A DNA stretch of 64,000 nucleotides, taken from assembly GCA_022710485.1 (NCBI GenBank), contig JAKLGU010000005.1, positions 62,001-126,000 of the forward strand. The letters are read 5' to 3'. Source of the stretch: Gemmatimonadota bacterium (lineage in GTDB: Bacteria > Gemmatimonadota > Gemmatimonadetes > Gemmatimonadales > GWC2-71-9). Position 1 is the first letter of the stretch; every line of letters starts with the position of its first letter. Below are positions 35,285 to 44,127 of the stretch, piece by piece. A model generated the notes under the pieces. It was not told where the DNA came from and did no database searches. It was given only the letters and a program-made list of their open reading frames with translations. The translations under genes were made by a program, and so were the position numbers.

Positions 35285-36390
35285 CGCTCTCGATCCTCGA
35301 TCGGTACGTGCTGCGCTCCTGGATCCGGATCTTCCTCCTGACCGCGCTCGGGTTTCCCGTCGTGTCGATCCTGATCAAGATCACCGACGAGATCCGGAAG
35401 CTGCTCGGCCGGGGCCTGGGCCTGTCCGAGATCCTCCACAGTTACCTGTACCTCCTGCCCGAAGAAGTGGCGATGGTGATGCCGGCGTCGGTCTTCTTCG
35501 CGACGGTCTTCACCCTGAACGCCATGAGCCGCCACGCGGAAATCATCGCCGCCCAGGCCGGGGGGATGAGCTTCCACCGGCTGGCGCGCCCGGTCTTCGC
35601 GGCCGCGGCCGTGGCCGCGGTGGTGGCCTTCGTGGTGGGAGAACTCTCGGTGGGGGCGACCGCCAGGTCGCTCGAGCTCCAGAAGGCGCCCGCGGCACGG
35701 AAGACCACCTATCGCTACAACTTCGTCTACCGCGCGGACGACGGCTGGGTGTACACCATCCGGACGCTGGACGTGGTCAACAAGGTGCTCAAGGACCTGG
35801 TATTCCTCCGGCAGGGCAGCGACTCGACCGTGCGCCTTGAGGGGAACGACCCGATCCAGCCGTACCTGGCCGTCAGCGCCGACAGCGCCGCGTACGACAG
35901 CACCGCGGCCACCTGGCGGATCTGGGGCGCTACCAGCCGCGTCATCTTCCAGGGGCTGGCCCAGCCGGTCTTCTCCGCGCAGGAGATGCGGCTCCGGGCA
36001 CTGACCCAGCGCCCGGCCCAGCTGCTCGCCGAGGACAAGACCACCGATGAAATGGGCTACCGGGAGCTGGGCGAGTACATCCGGGCCATGCGCGCGACCG
36101 GGAACGACGTCAACAAGATCAGGGTCGAGCACGCCCTGAAGATCGCCGTGCCGGTCACCTGCCTCATCATCGCGCTGTTCGGGGCGCCGCTGAGCCTGAG
36201 CTCACCCCGCGCGGGCGCGGCGTTCGGCATCGCCATCAGCCTCGGCACGACGGTCTTCTTCCTCCTCATCATCAATCTGGCCAAGGCGGTGGGGAAAGGC
36301 GGGGTGATCGACCCCCTCGTGGCGGCGTGGGCGCCGAACGCCCTCTTCCTCGTGGCGGCGCTGGTGCTGCTCCGGCGGGTCCGGACGTAG
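35281..36390 (+). CDS. lptG: LptG-like permease of the LPS exporter
   Basis: A 369-residue YjgP/YjgQ-family partner of the preceding gene. N-terminal helices (about 15-35, 55-75, 98-120) bracket the typical EVAMVMPASVFFATVFTLNAMSR segment. A periplasmic domain of about 140 residues follows, then three C-terminal helices ending in VAAWAPNALFLVAALVLL. The ATG at 35281 has a GGAGG site 6 bases upstream and overlaps the lptF stop (ATGA). The usual length shows that the insertion in lptF is specific to that gene. Confidence 0.88.
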   Translation: MTLSILDRYVLRSWIRIFLLTALGFPVVSILIKITDEIRKLLGRGLGLSEILHSYLYLLPEEVAMVMPASVFFATVFTLNAMSRHAEIIAAQAGGMSFHRLARPVFAAAAVAAVVAFVVGELSVGATARSLELQKAPAARKTTYRYNFVYRADDGWVYTIRTLDVVNKVLKDLVFLRQGSDSTVRLEGNDPIQPYLAVSADSAAYDSTAATWRIWGATSRVIFQGLAQPVFSAQEMRLRALTQRPAQLLAEDKTTDEMGYRELGEYIRAMRATGNDVNKIRVEHALKIAVPVTCLIIALFGAPLSLSSPRAGAAFGIAISLGTTVFFLLIINLAKAVGKGGVIDPLVAAWAPNALFLVAALVLLRRVRT

Positions 36391-36398
36391 GGGCGCGA

Positions 36399-36446
36399 CG
36401 AGATTGCTTCGTCGGCCCCTGGCGGGGCCTCCTCGCAATGACAGAA
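36399..36446 (-). repeat. Interspersed hairpin repeat, copy C
   Basis: Begins 9 bases past the lptG stop. Outer ends CGAGATTGCTTCG and CTCGCAATGACAGAA match copies A and B. The inner stem is GGCCCC / GGGGCC, different from the other copies but still fully paired. Confidence 0.87.
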
Positions 36447-36471
36447 GCAGCCTGCGAGTCATGAACGCACG

Positions 36472-36501
36472 ACGGCCCCCGGGAGCGATCCCGGGGGCCG
36501 T
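36472..36501. terminator. Bidirectional hairpin between lptG and the Oar-like receptor
   Basis: A perfect 13-bp stem (ACGGCCCCCGGGA and its complement) with a 4-base loop GCGA. It lies between two convergent genes, 80 bases past lptG and 28 bases past the receptor stop. There is no T-run on either strand. Confidence 0.65.
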
Positions 36502-36529
36502 CTGCGTCAGCGGCGAGGGGCCGGCGACC

Positions 36530-39500
36530 TTACCAGATGTACTTGCCGCTCAGCTGGATGCGCCAGACGGAGGAGTTCGGGTCGACCCGATTCACGATCG
36601 GGAGCGAGAGGCTGTAGATGCCCCGGTTGTTCAGGTTGTCCCACCCGCGGAGCCGGACCAGCGTCTGGCCCTCGAAGGTGCTGGTCTGCTTCACGAGGCC
36701 CCAGTCGCTGTCGATCATGTTGAGCAGGTTGAAGACGTCGAGCGAGAAGATCATCGTCTGCCCGGCGAAGGTCGGGACGAGCTTGGTGAGCCGGGCGTCC
36801 AGGCGGTTGATCCAGGGGTTCCGGCAGCTGTTCCGCTCCATGATCTGGCCCCGCTGGTTGCGGAGGCAGGACTGGTCGGCGATGAAGGCGGCCAGCGAGT
36901 CGTAGGCGGCGTTCTGGGCGGCCGACGAGGCGCCGAACATCGAGATGTCGTCCCGGTCCCGCGGGACGTACACCATGTCGTTGAACTCGCGGTTGGTGCC
37001 GCCCACGCCGTCGGCGTTGGCGTCGCCGTTGATGACGTAGCCGAAGGGCGAGCCTGACACGCCCGAGTAGATGAGCGAGAACTCGAAGTCCGCCGGCAGG
37101 TTGACCGTGCCGCTCATGACCACCCGGTGCGGGCGGCTGAAGGTGGAGGTGGTCAGGTCGCGATCATTGAGCAGGCCGTTGAGCGTCGCGAAGCCGTAGT
37201 TCGAGAACGCGATGCTCGACGTGAGGGACATGACGTCCTTGGCTTCGCTGTATGTGTAGCCGCCGTTGAACTCGACGCCGTTCGAGAACCGCTTCTGCAG
37301 CTGGATGGTGCCGGTGAAGGCGTAGTCCTCGGACTTGTTCAGGTGCTCGAGCACGTTCCCGAAGGCGGCCGTCTGCTTCAGCGGCGTGGCGACGCCGGTG
37401 GTGGGGGCGTTGACGCCGTACCGCGCGCGGTTGCCCTCGCCGGTGGCGTAGGTCAGCGTGCTCTCGTCCACGACGCCCTGGAGGTTGTTGTCCTGGATGT
37501 AGAGCGAGTTCTTGGTCTTGGTGTAGAGCAGGTCGATGGTGCCCACCACGCCCCAGGGGAGCCGGTGGTCGACGCCGAGCGAGAGCTTCATGTTCTGTTC
37601 GAACTTGAAGTCGGGGTCGAAATAGTTGATGGTCGGAATCGGCGGGATGACGCCCCCGGCGCCGCCGCAGGTCGTCGGCTGCTGGTCCGGATCGAGGCTG
37701 AACGCCGGGACGTCGTCGAGCGCCGAGGCGTTGTCGTTCCGGCAGGTGAGCTGGGTCTGCGCCATGCCGGTGTTGACGTAGGCGTTCGACATCCACACAT
37801 AGGCCGGCCGGCCGCCGAAGTAGCCGACGCCGCCGCGGACGATGGTCATGCCGGAGCCGTCGACGTCCCAGTTGAAGCCGAGGCGCGGCGACCAGGTCGC
37901 GTTGCCGCTCGGGATGACGCTGGTGTTGATGGTCCCGCCGGTCCAGAGCGCCCCGTCCGAAGTGATGGAGTCGAGCGTGGGGTTGTAGGTCGGCGAGTCG
38001 GGGAAGATCGGGTCATCCCACCGGAGGCCGATGGTCAGCGCCACGTTCCCGAGGTTGAACTGGTCCTGCGCGTACAGGCCCCACTGGTTGACGCTGAAGT
38101 CGGACACCGGGCCGCCGGGAATGAGCGGCAGGGCGCGGTCGAAGCGGACCGGCGCGTTGTTCTCGAACGAGTCGATGTTCGCGAACGTCCACTGCCCGAT
38201 GCTCTGCGGGAAGAAGTGGTTATTGAACCCGAAGAACTCGTTGTGGGTGCCGATGGTGAGCCGGTGGTCGCCGAGGCCGACGGTCAGGTTGTCGGTCAGC
38301 TCGTAGATGTCCTGGTCCAGCGAGTTGTCCTGGGAGAACCGCTCCGCGCCGGCCACGAGTTGCGTGCCGGTGGTGCCGGAACGGACGAGGATCGTCGGGT
38401 AGGTCGTGTTGGGCGGGCGGGTGTCGCGGATGGTCTGGATGCCGCCGATGAACTCGTTGGAATACTTGCCCCCGAACACCGCGTTCCAGCTCAACCGAAG
38501 CGAATTGGTCTGGTTCTCGATGGAGTAGGCGCCGGACGTCAGCTGCCAGTCGCCGTTCTGCCGCCGGCTGATGACGTCCACCGACGCCCCGACGTTGTTA
38601 TACGACAGGGCCACGTTGTGATTGGCGGCGGGCGCCCAGGTCAGCTTGCCGAAATACGTCGGGTTCGGGTTCTCGATCAGGAACCCGCCGGCGCTGCCGG
38701 CGCCGCCCCACTGGTCCGCCCCGAGCGTGGTGAGGTGGTCGATCATTCGTTCCGCGTCGCCGGGGGCGGCGCCGGACTCCTCGAGGGTGATTCCGTCGAA
38801 CGGGGTGGTCCGATCCGAGATGTCGGCGGCGAAGAAGTACTGGAGCTTGTCCTGGATGATGGCGCCGCCCAGCGTGCCGCCGTACTGGAGGACCTTGAAG
38901 TCGGCCGACTTCAGGCCGTTGACGTCGGTTCCCACCAGGTCCTGGTTCTGGTAGCGCCCGAACACCGACCCGTGGAACTGGTTGGTGCCGGACTGCGTGA
39001 CCGCGTTGATCAGACCGCCGGCGAAGTTGCCCTGCCGGACGTCGTACGGCGCAATCAGCACCTGGAATTCCTTGACCGCCGCGAACGAAATCGCCCGGGC
39101 GTCCGCCTGGCCGCCGGGAGCGCCGGTGGAGCCGAGGCCGAAGAGGTCGTTGTTGACGCCGCCGTCGATCTGGATGCTGTTGAAGCGGTTGTTCTGGCCG
39201 CCGGCGGACACGCCGCCCGATACGCCGGCGACCTGCGGGGTGGTCGCCACCAGGTTGGTGAAGTTGCCCCCAAGCACCGGGAGGCGGGTGATGGCCGTGT
39301 TGCCGATGGACTGGGCGACGCCGGTCTTGGCCGTGTTCATGACGGGGTCGCCCGTCTCGGCGCTGACGGCGATTTCCTCGACCTGGACGACCTGCGCCTT
39401 GAGTGCAAAGTCGGAGATGAACCGCTGGCCGAGGGCGAGCGTGACGTTGTCACGCCGCGCAGCCTCGAACCCGATGGCGCGCGCCTCGATGGTGTATGGC

Positions 39501-39745
39501 CCGCCGACCGGCACGTTCTCGACGTAGAACCGGCCGTTCGCCTGGCTGGTGGCCTGGAGCTTGGCGCCGGTGGAGCGGTTGGTGATCGTCACGATCGCCC
39601 CTTCCACTGCCGCCCCCGACTCCTGCTTGACGGTCCCGGACACCGCCGCCGTCGTGACGCCCTGCGCGGAGAGTGTGCCGGCCCCAAGCGCGAACAGCAC
39701 GCCGACGACCGCCACGGTCGCTACCCGACGAAACCATGACTGCAT
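36530..39745 (-). CDS. Oar-like TonB-dependent receptor
   Basis: A 1071-residue outer-membrane receptor. The signal peptide is cleaved after LSA, leaving Gln28. A carboxypeptidase-regulatory-like domain follows at about 34-115 (AVSGTVKQESGAAVEGAIV), then a plug (about 120-250, FNSIQIDGGVNNDLFGLG) and a 22-strand barrel ending in the aromatic-rich LSGKYIW. Oar-type receptors are common in Myxococcota and the FCB group. The ligand is unknown. The ATG at 39745 has a GAGG site. There is no partner SusD-like gene. A long palindrome lies in its leader region. Confidence 0.9.
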   Translation of the reverse strand: MQSWFRRVATVAVVGVLFALGAGTLSAQGVTTAAVSGTVKQESGAAVEGAIVTITNRSTGAKLQATSQANGRFYVENVPVGGPYTIEARAIGFEAARRDNVTLALGQRFISDFALKAQVVQVEEIAVSAETGDPVMNTAKTGVAQSIGNTAITRLPVLGGNFTNLVATTPQVAGVSGGVSAGGQNNRFNSIQIDGGVNNDLFGLGSTGAPGGQADARAISFAAVKEFQVLIAPYDVRQGNFAGGLINAVTQSGTNQFHGSVFGRYQNQDLVGTDVNGLKSADFKVLQYGGTLGGAIIQDKLQYFFAADISDRTTPFDGITLEESGAAPGDAERMIDHLTTLGADQWGGAGSAGGFLIENPNPTYFGKLTWAPAANHNVALSYNNVGASVDVISRRQNGDWQLTSGAYSIENQTNSLRLSWNAVFGGKYSNEFIGGIQTIRDTRPPNTTYPTILVRSGTTGTQLVAGAERFSQDNSLDQDIYELTDNLTVGLGDHRLTIGTHNEFFGFNNHFFPQSIGQWTFANIDSFENNAPVRFDRALPLIPGGPVSDFSVNQWGLYAQDQFNLGNVALTIGLRWDDPIFPDSPTYNPTLDSITSDGALWTGGTINTSVIPSGNATWSPRLGFNWDVDGSGMTIVRGGVGYFGGRPAYVWMSNAYVNTGMAQTQLTCRNDNASALDDVPAFSLDPDQQPTTCGGAGGVIPPIPTINYFDPDFKFEQNMKLSLGVDHRLPWGVVGTIDLLYTKTKNSLYIQDNNLQGVVDESTLTYATGEGNRARYGVNAPTTGVATPLKQTAAFGNVLEHLNKSEDYAFTGTIQLQKRFSNGVEFNGGYTYSEAKDVMSLTSSIAFSNYGFATLNGLLNDRDLTTSTFSRPHRVVMSGTVNLPADFEFSLIYSGVSGSPFGYVINGDANADGVGGTNREFNDMVYVPRDRDDISMFGASSAAQNAAYDSLAAFIADQSCLRNQRGQIMERNSCRNPWINRLDARLTKLVPTFAGQTMIFSLDVFNLLNMIDSDWGLVKQTSTFEGQTLVRLRGWDNLNNRGIYSLSLPIVNRVDPNSSVWRIQLSGKYIW

Positions 39746-39816
39746 AGGGACACCTCGACTGGAGTGAAGAGGGCGCGAGTCCAAGGGGAGAACCGGCACC
39801 GGGTGAATCAAACGCC

Positions 39817-39871
39817 TGCGCCATCGATCCGGGCCCCGGCCAGGGCCCGAAACGGGGATCGTGATGGCGCA
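39817..39871. repeat. 55-bp imperfect palindrome upstream of the Oar-like receptor
   Basis: Outer arms TGCGCCATC and GATGGCGCA pair, then a 2-base bulge, then GATCC with GGATC. The centre carries two GGGCCC palindromes. It lies 72 bases upstream of the receptor ATG and 27 bases past the permease stop, so it could be a leader structure, an operator or a transcript end for the permease. Confidence 0.6.
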
Positions 39872-39897
39872 AAAACTTACGCCCCGCTCGCCCGGGG

Positions 39898-41256
39898 TCA
39901 AGGAGCGCCGCGGCGCGTGGCCCGCCACACGAAATAGACCGGAACCCCGACCAGAATGATCCCGAATGTGATGCCGGTGTTGACCGGATCGGTCCAGAGG
40001 GCGTTCAGGATGATCCCGATCGAGGCGGTCAGGAAGAGCAGCGGGACCACCGGGTAGCCCCAGGTCCGGTAGGGGCGGACCAGGTCCGGCTGGCGCTTCC
40101 GGAGCACGAAGACCGCCCCGACCGCCAGGGCGTAGAAGGGCCAGATGCCGAGGATGAACTTGTCGGCCAGCTGCTGGAAGTCGTTGAGCAGCACGTACAC
40201 CACGCCCAGCGTGGTGGTGAGCAGGATCGCCACGGAGGGGCTCCCGTGCCGCGGGCTCACCCGGGCGATGGCCTTGAAGAAAAGCCCCCGGTCGGCCATG
40301 GCGAAGAAGATGCGCGGGGCGGTCATCATCGAGCCGAGGAGGGCGCTGAAGGTGGAGATCATCACCACGCCGGCGATGACCCCACCCCCGCCCCCGCCGA
40401 AGAGGGGAATCCGGTCCGCCGCCGTGGCGGCGATCAGCGCGGAGCCCGCCATTTCGGGCAGCGGCACCAGGTAGAGGTAGGCAAGGTTGACCACCAGGTA
40501 GATCGCGATGATGGCCAGCGTGCCCAGGATCAGGGCGCGGGGGAGGTTCTTCGCCGGGTCCCGCACCTCGCCGCCCACATAGGAAAGATCGGCCCAGCCA
40601 TCATAGGTCCACATGATGGAGATGAGCGCGGTGCCCATGACCGAGAGCTGGACGCCGCCGCCCCACACAGGACCGAAATTGGCGGTGGTGCCCTCCCCGA
40701 TCAGGAAGGCGAGCCCAGCGAGCCCGATAAGCGCCCCGTACTTGACCACGGTGGTCAGGTTGACCATGACCGCGGCGATGTTGACCCCGAAGTAATTGAA
40801 GAGGGCCACGACGATGATGGCTCCCGCCGCCACGTACTGCACCTGCGACGGCGTCAGCGGCAGGAAGTAGCCGAGGTACTCCGCAAAGATGGTCGAGATG
40901 GCCCCGAGCGCGGAGGCGCGGATGACCGCCAGCGCCGACCAGCCGAAGAGAAAGGCCGGAAGCGGGCCGAAGGCCTCGAGGATGTAGGCGAATACGCCAC
41001 CCGAGCGGGGGAGCGCTGCCGCAAGCTCGGCGTAGGTCAGCGCCCCGCAGAGCGCAATCAGGCCGCCGATGGCCCAGGCGAGCAGGAACGGCCCCGGCTC
41101 GGTGATCCGGCCGGCCACGCTGGCCGGCACCCGGAAGATTCCGCTGCCGATGGTGGAGCCGACGAGCACTGCCACGGCGCTGGCGAGGCCGAGGCGCCGA
41201 GTGAGACGCTCGCCCCAGACGTCGCGCTCGCCCGAGTTCGGTTCATGTGTTTGCAT
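39898..41256 (-). CDS. APC-family amino acid permease
   Basis: A 452-residue inner-membrane transporter with about twelve helices. The first helix holds the substrate-binding loop GSTIGSGIFRVP, and the helix-6 region is SIMWTYDGWADLSYVGGEVRDP, both typical of the LAT/APC group. It probably imports or exchanges amino acids; specificity is not readable. The ATG at 41256 puts a short cytoplasmic tail before helix 1. It is divergent from ctaB with an 89-base gap. Confidence 0.9.
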   Translation of the reverse strand: MQTHEPNSGERDVWGERLTRRLGLASAVAVLVGSTIGSGIFRVPASVAGRITEPGPFLLAWAIGGLIALCGALTYAELAAALPRSGGVFAYILEAFGPLPAFLFGWSALAVIRASALGAISTIFAEYLGYFLPLTPSQVQYVAAGAIIVVALFNYFGVNIAAVMVNLTTVVKYGALIGLAGLAFLIGEGTTANFGPVWGGGVQLSVMGTALISIMWTYDGWADLSYVGGEVRDPAKNLPRALILGTLAIIAIYLVVNLAYLYLVPLPEMAGSALIAATAADRIPLFGGGGGGVIAGVVMISTFSALLGSMMTAPRIFFAMADRGLFFKAIARVSPRHGSPSVAILLTTTLGVVYVLLNDFQQLADKFILGIWPFYALAVGAVFVLRKRQPDLVRPYRTWGYPVVPLLFLTASIGIILNALWTDPVNTGITFGIILVGVPVYFVWRATRRGAP

Positions 41257-41345
41257 CGGTGGAGTTTGCGCCCCCCGGCGCCGCTTGACAAGGACCCGCC
41301 GGAGGCCGTTTCTTTTCCCCCTTCTCCCAGTGACCCGGAGCAGGC

Positions 41346-42284
41346 ATGGCCGTCGCACGCGATCTGTTGGCCCTGACCAAGCCCCGGGTCATTTCCCTCC
41401 TCCTGGTCACCGCCGTGGCCCCGATGTACATCACCGGCCTCGGGGCGCCCCCCCTCTCCCTCGTGGGGTGGGTGCTCCTCGGCGGGTTCCTGATGGCCGG
41501 CGGCGCCAACGCCATCAACATGTGGTTCGACCAGGACATCGACCATTTCATGTCCCGGACCAAGCTCCGTCCCGTCCCCTCGGGACGGATCCCGCCGAGG
41601 GCGGCGCTGGCGTTCGGCGTCGGGCTGGGGTCGCTGGCGTTCGCCATCCTCTGGCGGTTCGCCAACCCGCTCAGCGCCTGGCTGGCCCTCGGCGGCCTCC
41701 TCTTCTATGTACTCGTGTATACGGTGTGGCTGAAGCGCTCCACGCCCCAGAATATCGTGATCGGCGGCGCCGCCGGCGCCTTTCCCCCGCTGGTGGGATA
41801 CGCCGCCATGGCGGGGCACCTCGACCTCGTCGCCTTCTACCTCTTCGCCATCATCTTTTACTGGACCCCGCCCCACTTCTGGGCGCTGGCGCTGCTCAAA
41901 AAGGGGGAGTACGCCAAGGCGGGGGTGCCGATGCTCCCGGTGGTGCGCGGCGAGCGCGAGACCAAGGTGCAGATGCTCATCTACACCCTGATCCTGATCC
42001 CGCTGACCATCCTCCCCGCCCTCTTCGGCGCGTTCGGACTCATTTACGCGGTCACGGCGCTGGCCCTCGGCGGGCGGTTCCTCTGGTACAACTTCCAGCT
42101 CCTTCGGGAGGAGGGGGTCACCCCCACCGCCTGGAAGATGTACAAGTACTCGCTGGCGTACCTGGCGCTGCTCTTCCTGGCCATGAGCGTGGACCGCTCG
42201 ATGCCGCGCGAGGCGCGGGCGGAGGCCCCCGAGGTGATCCTCCTCGACCAGCCGGCCCCCGCGGCCGGCATCCCTGGCCGGTGA
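41346..42284 (+). CDS. ctaB: Protoheme IX farnesyltransferase (heme O synthase)
   Basis: A 312-residue UbiA-family membrane enzyme adding a farnesyl tail to heme B for cytochrome oxidase. The first Asp-rich motif is NAINMWFDQDIDHFMSRT followed by RPVPSGRI; the second region is YTVWLKRSTPQNIVIGGAAG. No other oxidase genes are within the window. It overlaps the ABC exporter gene by 4 bases (GTGA). The C-terminal tail beyond the last helix is about 25 residues. Confidence 0.95.
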   Translation: MAVARDLLALTKPRVISLLLVTAVAPMYITGLGAPPLSLVGWVLLGGFLMAGGANAINMWFDQDIDHFMSRTKLRPVPSGRIPPRAALAFGVGLGSLAFAILWRFANPLSAWLALGGLLFYVLVYTVWLKRSTPQNIVIGGAAGAFPPLVGYAAMAGHLDLVAFYLFAIIFYWTPPHFWALALLKKGEYAKAGVPMLPVVRGERETKVQMLIYTLILIPLTILPALFGAFGLIYAVTALALGGRFLWYNFQLLREEGVTPTAWKMYKYSLAYLALLFLAMSVDRSMPREARAEAPEVILLDQPAPAAGIPGR

Positions 42285-44095
42285 CGATACCGCTCGAGCC
42301 AGCCGCGCGCCGCCGACTCCCCTCTCCCAAGCAGCTCACCCGGCTCTGGCCCCGGGTCAGGCCCCATCGCAAGGCGCTGACACTCGCCTCCCTGGCGCTG
42401 CTCCTGAGCGCCGCCATCGGCCTGGCCTTCCCGCTCGTGGTGGGCCGGCTGCTCGACGCCGCCTTCGTGGACCAGGACCGGGCGTTGCTCGACCGGGTGG
42501 CCCTCGGCCTGACGGGGCTCTTCCTGGTGCAGGCCTTCCTCAACTACGCGCAGACCTACCTCCTGAGCGCCACCGGGGAACGGGCGGTGGCCGGCCTGCG
42601 CGAGGAGCTCTTCGCCAAGCTGCTCGACATGCCGCCGGGGTTCTTCGCGGACCGCAAGACGGGCGAACTGACCAGCCGGCTGACCACCGACATCGGCCTC
42701 CTGCAGGGCGTCCTGAGCCACCAGATCGCCGAGTTTTCGCGCCAGGTCCTGGCGCTGGTGGGTGGCATCATCCTCCTGACCTGGCTCCAGCCCAGCCTGA
42801 CCCTGACCGCGCTGGCGGTGGTGCCGGTGGCGGTCTGGACGGCGCTCTTTTTCGGGCGGCGGCTCCGTCGCATCAGCACCGGGGTGCAGGACAAGGTGGC
42901 CGACGCGACGGCAGTGGCCGAGGAGGCGTTCAGCCAGATCCGCACGGTCCAGAGCTTCGTGCAGGAGCCGGCGGAGCGGGCGCGCTATGGCGGGATGATC
43001 GGCAAGGTGGTCGAGTCGGCGCTGGTGCGGGCGCAGGTGCGCGGCGTCTTCTTCGGGGCCATCACCTTCAGCATGTTCACCGGGATCGTGGTTGTGCTCT
43101 GGCAGGGAGGGCGGCTGGTGCTGGACGGCTCCCTGACCGCCGGCACCCTGGTGAGCTTCCTGCTCTACACCGTCACGATCGCCGCCTCGGTGGGGGCGCT
43201 GGCGTCGTTCTTCAGCAACTACCAGGAATCGGTGGGGGCCGCGGAGCGGGTCTTCCAGCTGCTGGAGTCCGAGACCGCCATTGCGGACCCGCCCGCGCCT
43301 GTGCCCCTGCCGAAGCCGGTCCGGGGCCGGGTCGAGTTCGACCGGGTGTCCTTCAGGTACCTCGACCACCCGAACGCCCCCTGGGCCATCCGCGAGGTAA
43401 GCCTGGCCCTAGCCCCGGGCGAGGTGGTGGCCCTGGTGGGCCCGTCGGGAGCCGGGAAGACCACGCTCATCAGCCTCCTCCCCCGGTTCTGGGACGTGGC
43501 GGAGGGCAGCATCCGGCTCGAAGGGACCGACATCCGGCAGCTCCGGCTGCGGGAGCTCCGGGGGGCCATCGGGGTGGTGCCTCAGGAGCCGGCCCTCTTC
43601 AGCGGCACGGTCCGCGAAAACATCGCCTACGCGCGTCCAGAGGCCTCTGGGGCGGACGTGGAGCGGGCGGCCCGGGCGGCGCACGCCCATGAGTTCATCG
43701 AGCGCCTGCCGGCCGGCTATGAGACCATCGTGGGGGAACGGGGGGTCAAGCTGTCGGGGGGGCAGCGGCAGCGGATCGCCATCGCCCGGGCGGTCCTGAA
43801 GGACCCGGCGGTCCTGGTGCTGGACGAAGCCACCAGCAGCCTCGACACCGAGAGCGAGCGGCTGGTGGAGGACGCCCTCGAAAAGCTGCTGGTCGGACGC
43901 ACCACCCTTATTATTGCCCACCGCCTGAGCACCGTCCGCCGGGCCGACCGGCTGGCGGTGCTCGACCACGGCCGGGTGGTCGAGGAAGGCTCCCACGCCG
44001 ACCTGCTGGCGCAGGGGGGGCTCTATGCCCGGCTCTATCAGCGGCAGTTCCGGAACGGCGATGCGGAGCTGGAGGGCGCGGCGGCCGCCAGCTGA
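42281..44095 (+). CDS. ABC exporter half-transporter (MsbA-like)
   Basis: A 604-residue protein with a fused membrane domain (six helices within about 35-330) and ATPase domain (about 350-590). Walker A is GPSGAGKTT, signature LSGGQRQRIAIARA, Walker B VLVLDEATSSLD, and the H-loop is IIAHRLST. It resembles lipid A/lipid flippases (MsbA) and multidrug half-transporters and would work as a homodimer. The GTG start overlaps the ctaB stop. Confidence 0.92.
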   Translation: MTIPLEPAARRRLPSPKQLTRLWPRVRPHRKALTLASLALLLSAAIGLAFPLVVGRLLDAAFVDQDRALLDRVALGLTGLFLVQAFLNYAQTYLLSATGERAVAGLREELFAKLLDMPPGFFADRKTGELTSRLTTDIGLLQGVLSHQIAEFSRQVLALVGGIILLTWLQPSLTLTALAVVPVAVWTALFFGRRLRRISTGVQDKVADATAVAEEAFSQIRTVQSFVQEPAERARYGGMIGKVVESALVRAQVRGVFFGAITFSMFTGIVVVLWQGGRLVLDGSLTAGTLVSFLLYTVTIAASVGALASFFSNYQESVGAAERVFQLLESETAIADPPAPVPLPKPVRGRVEFDRVSFRYLDHPNAPWAIREVSLALAPGEVVALVGPSGAGKTTLISLLPRFWDVAEGSIRLEGTDIRQLRLRELRGAIGVVPQEPALFSGTVRENIAYARPEASGADVERAARAAHAHEFIERLPAGYETIVGERGVKLSGGQRQRIAIARAVLKDPAVLVLDEATSSLDTESERLVEDALEKLLVGRTTLIIAHRLSTVRRADRLAVLDHGRVVEEGSHADLLAQGGLYARLYQRQFRNGDAELEGAAAAS

Positions 44096-44127
44096 CCCCT
44101 AGGATTGATACCTAACCAGAGGTCCAG

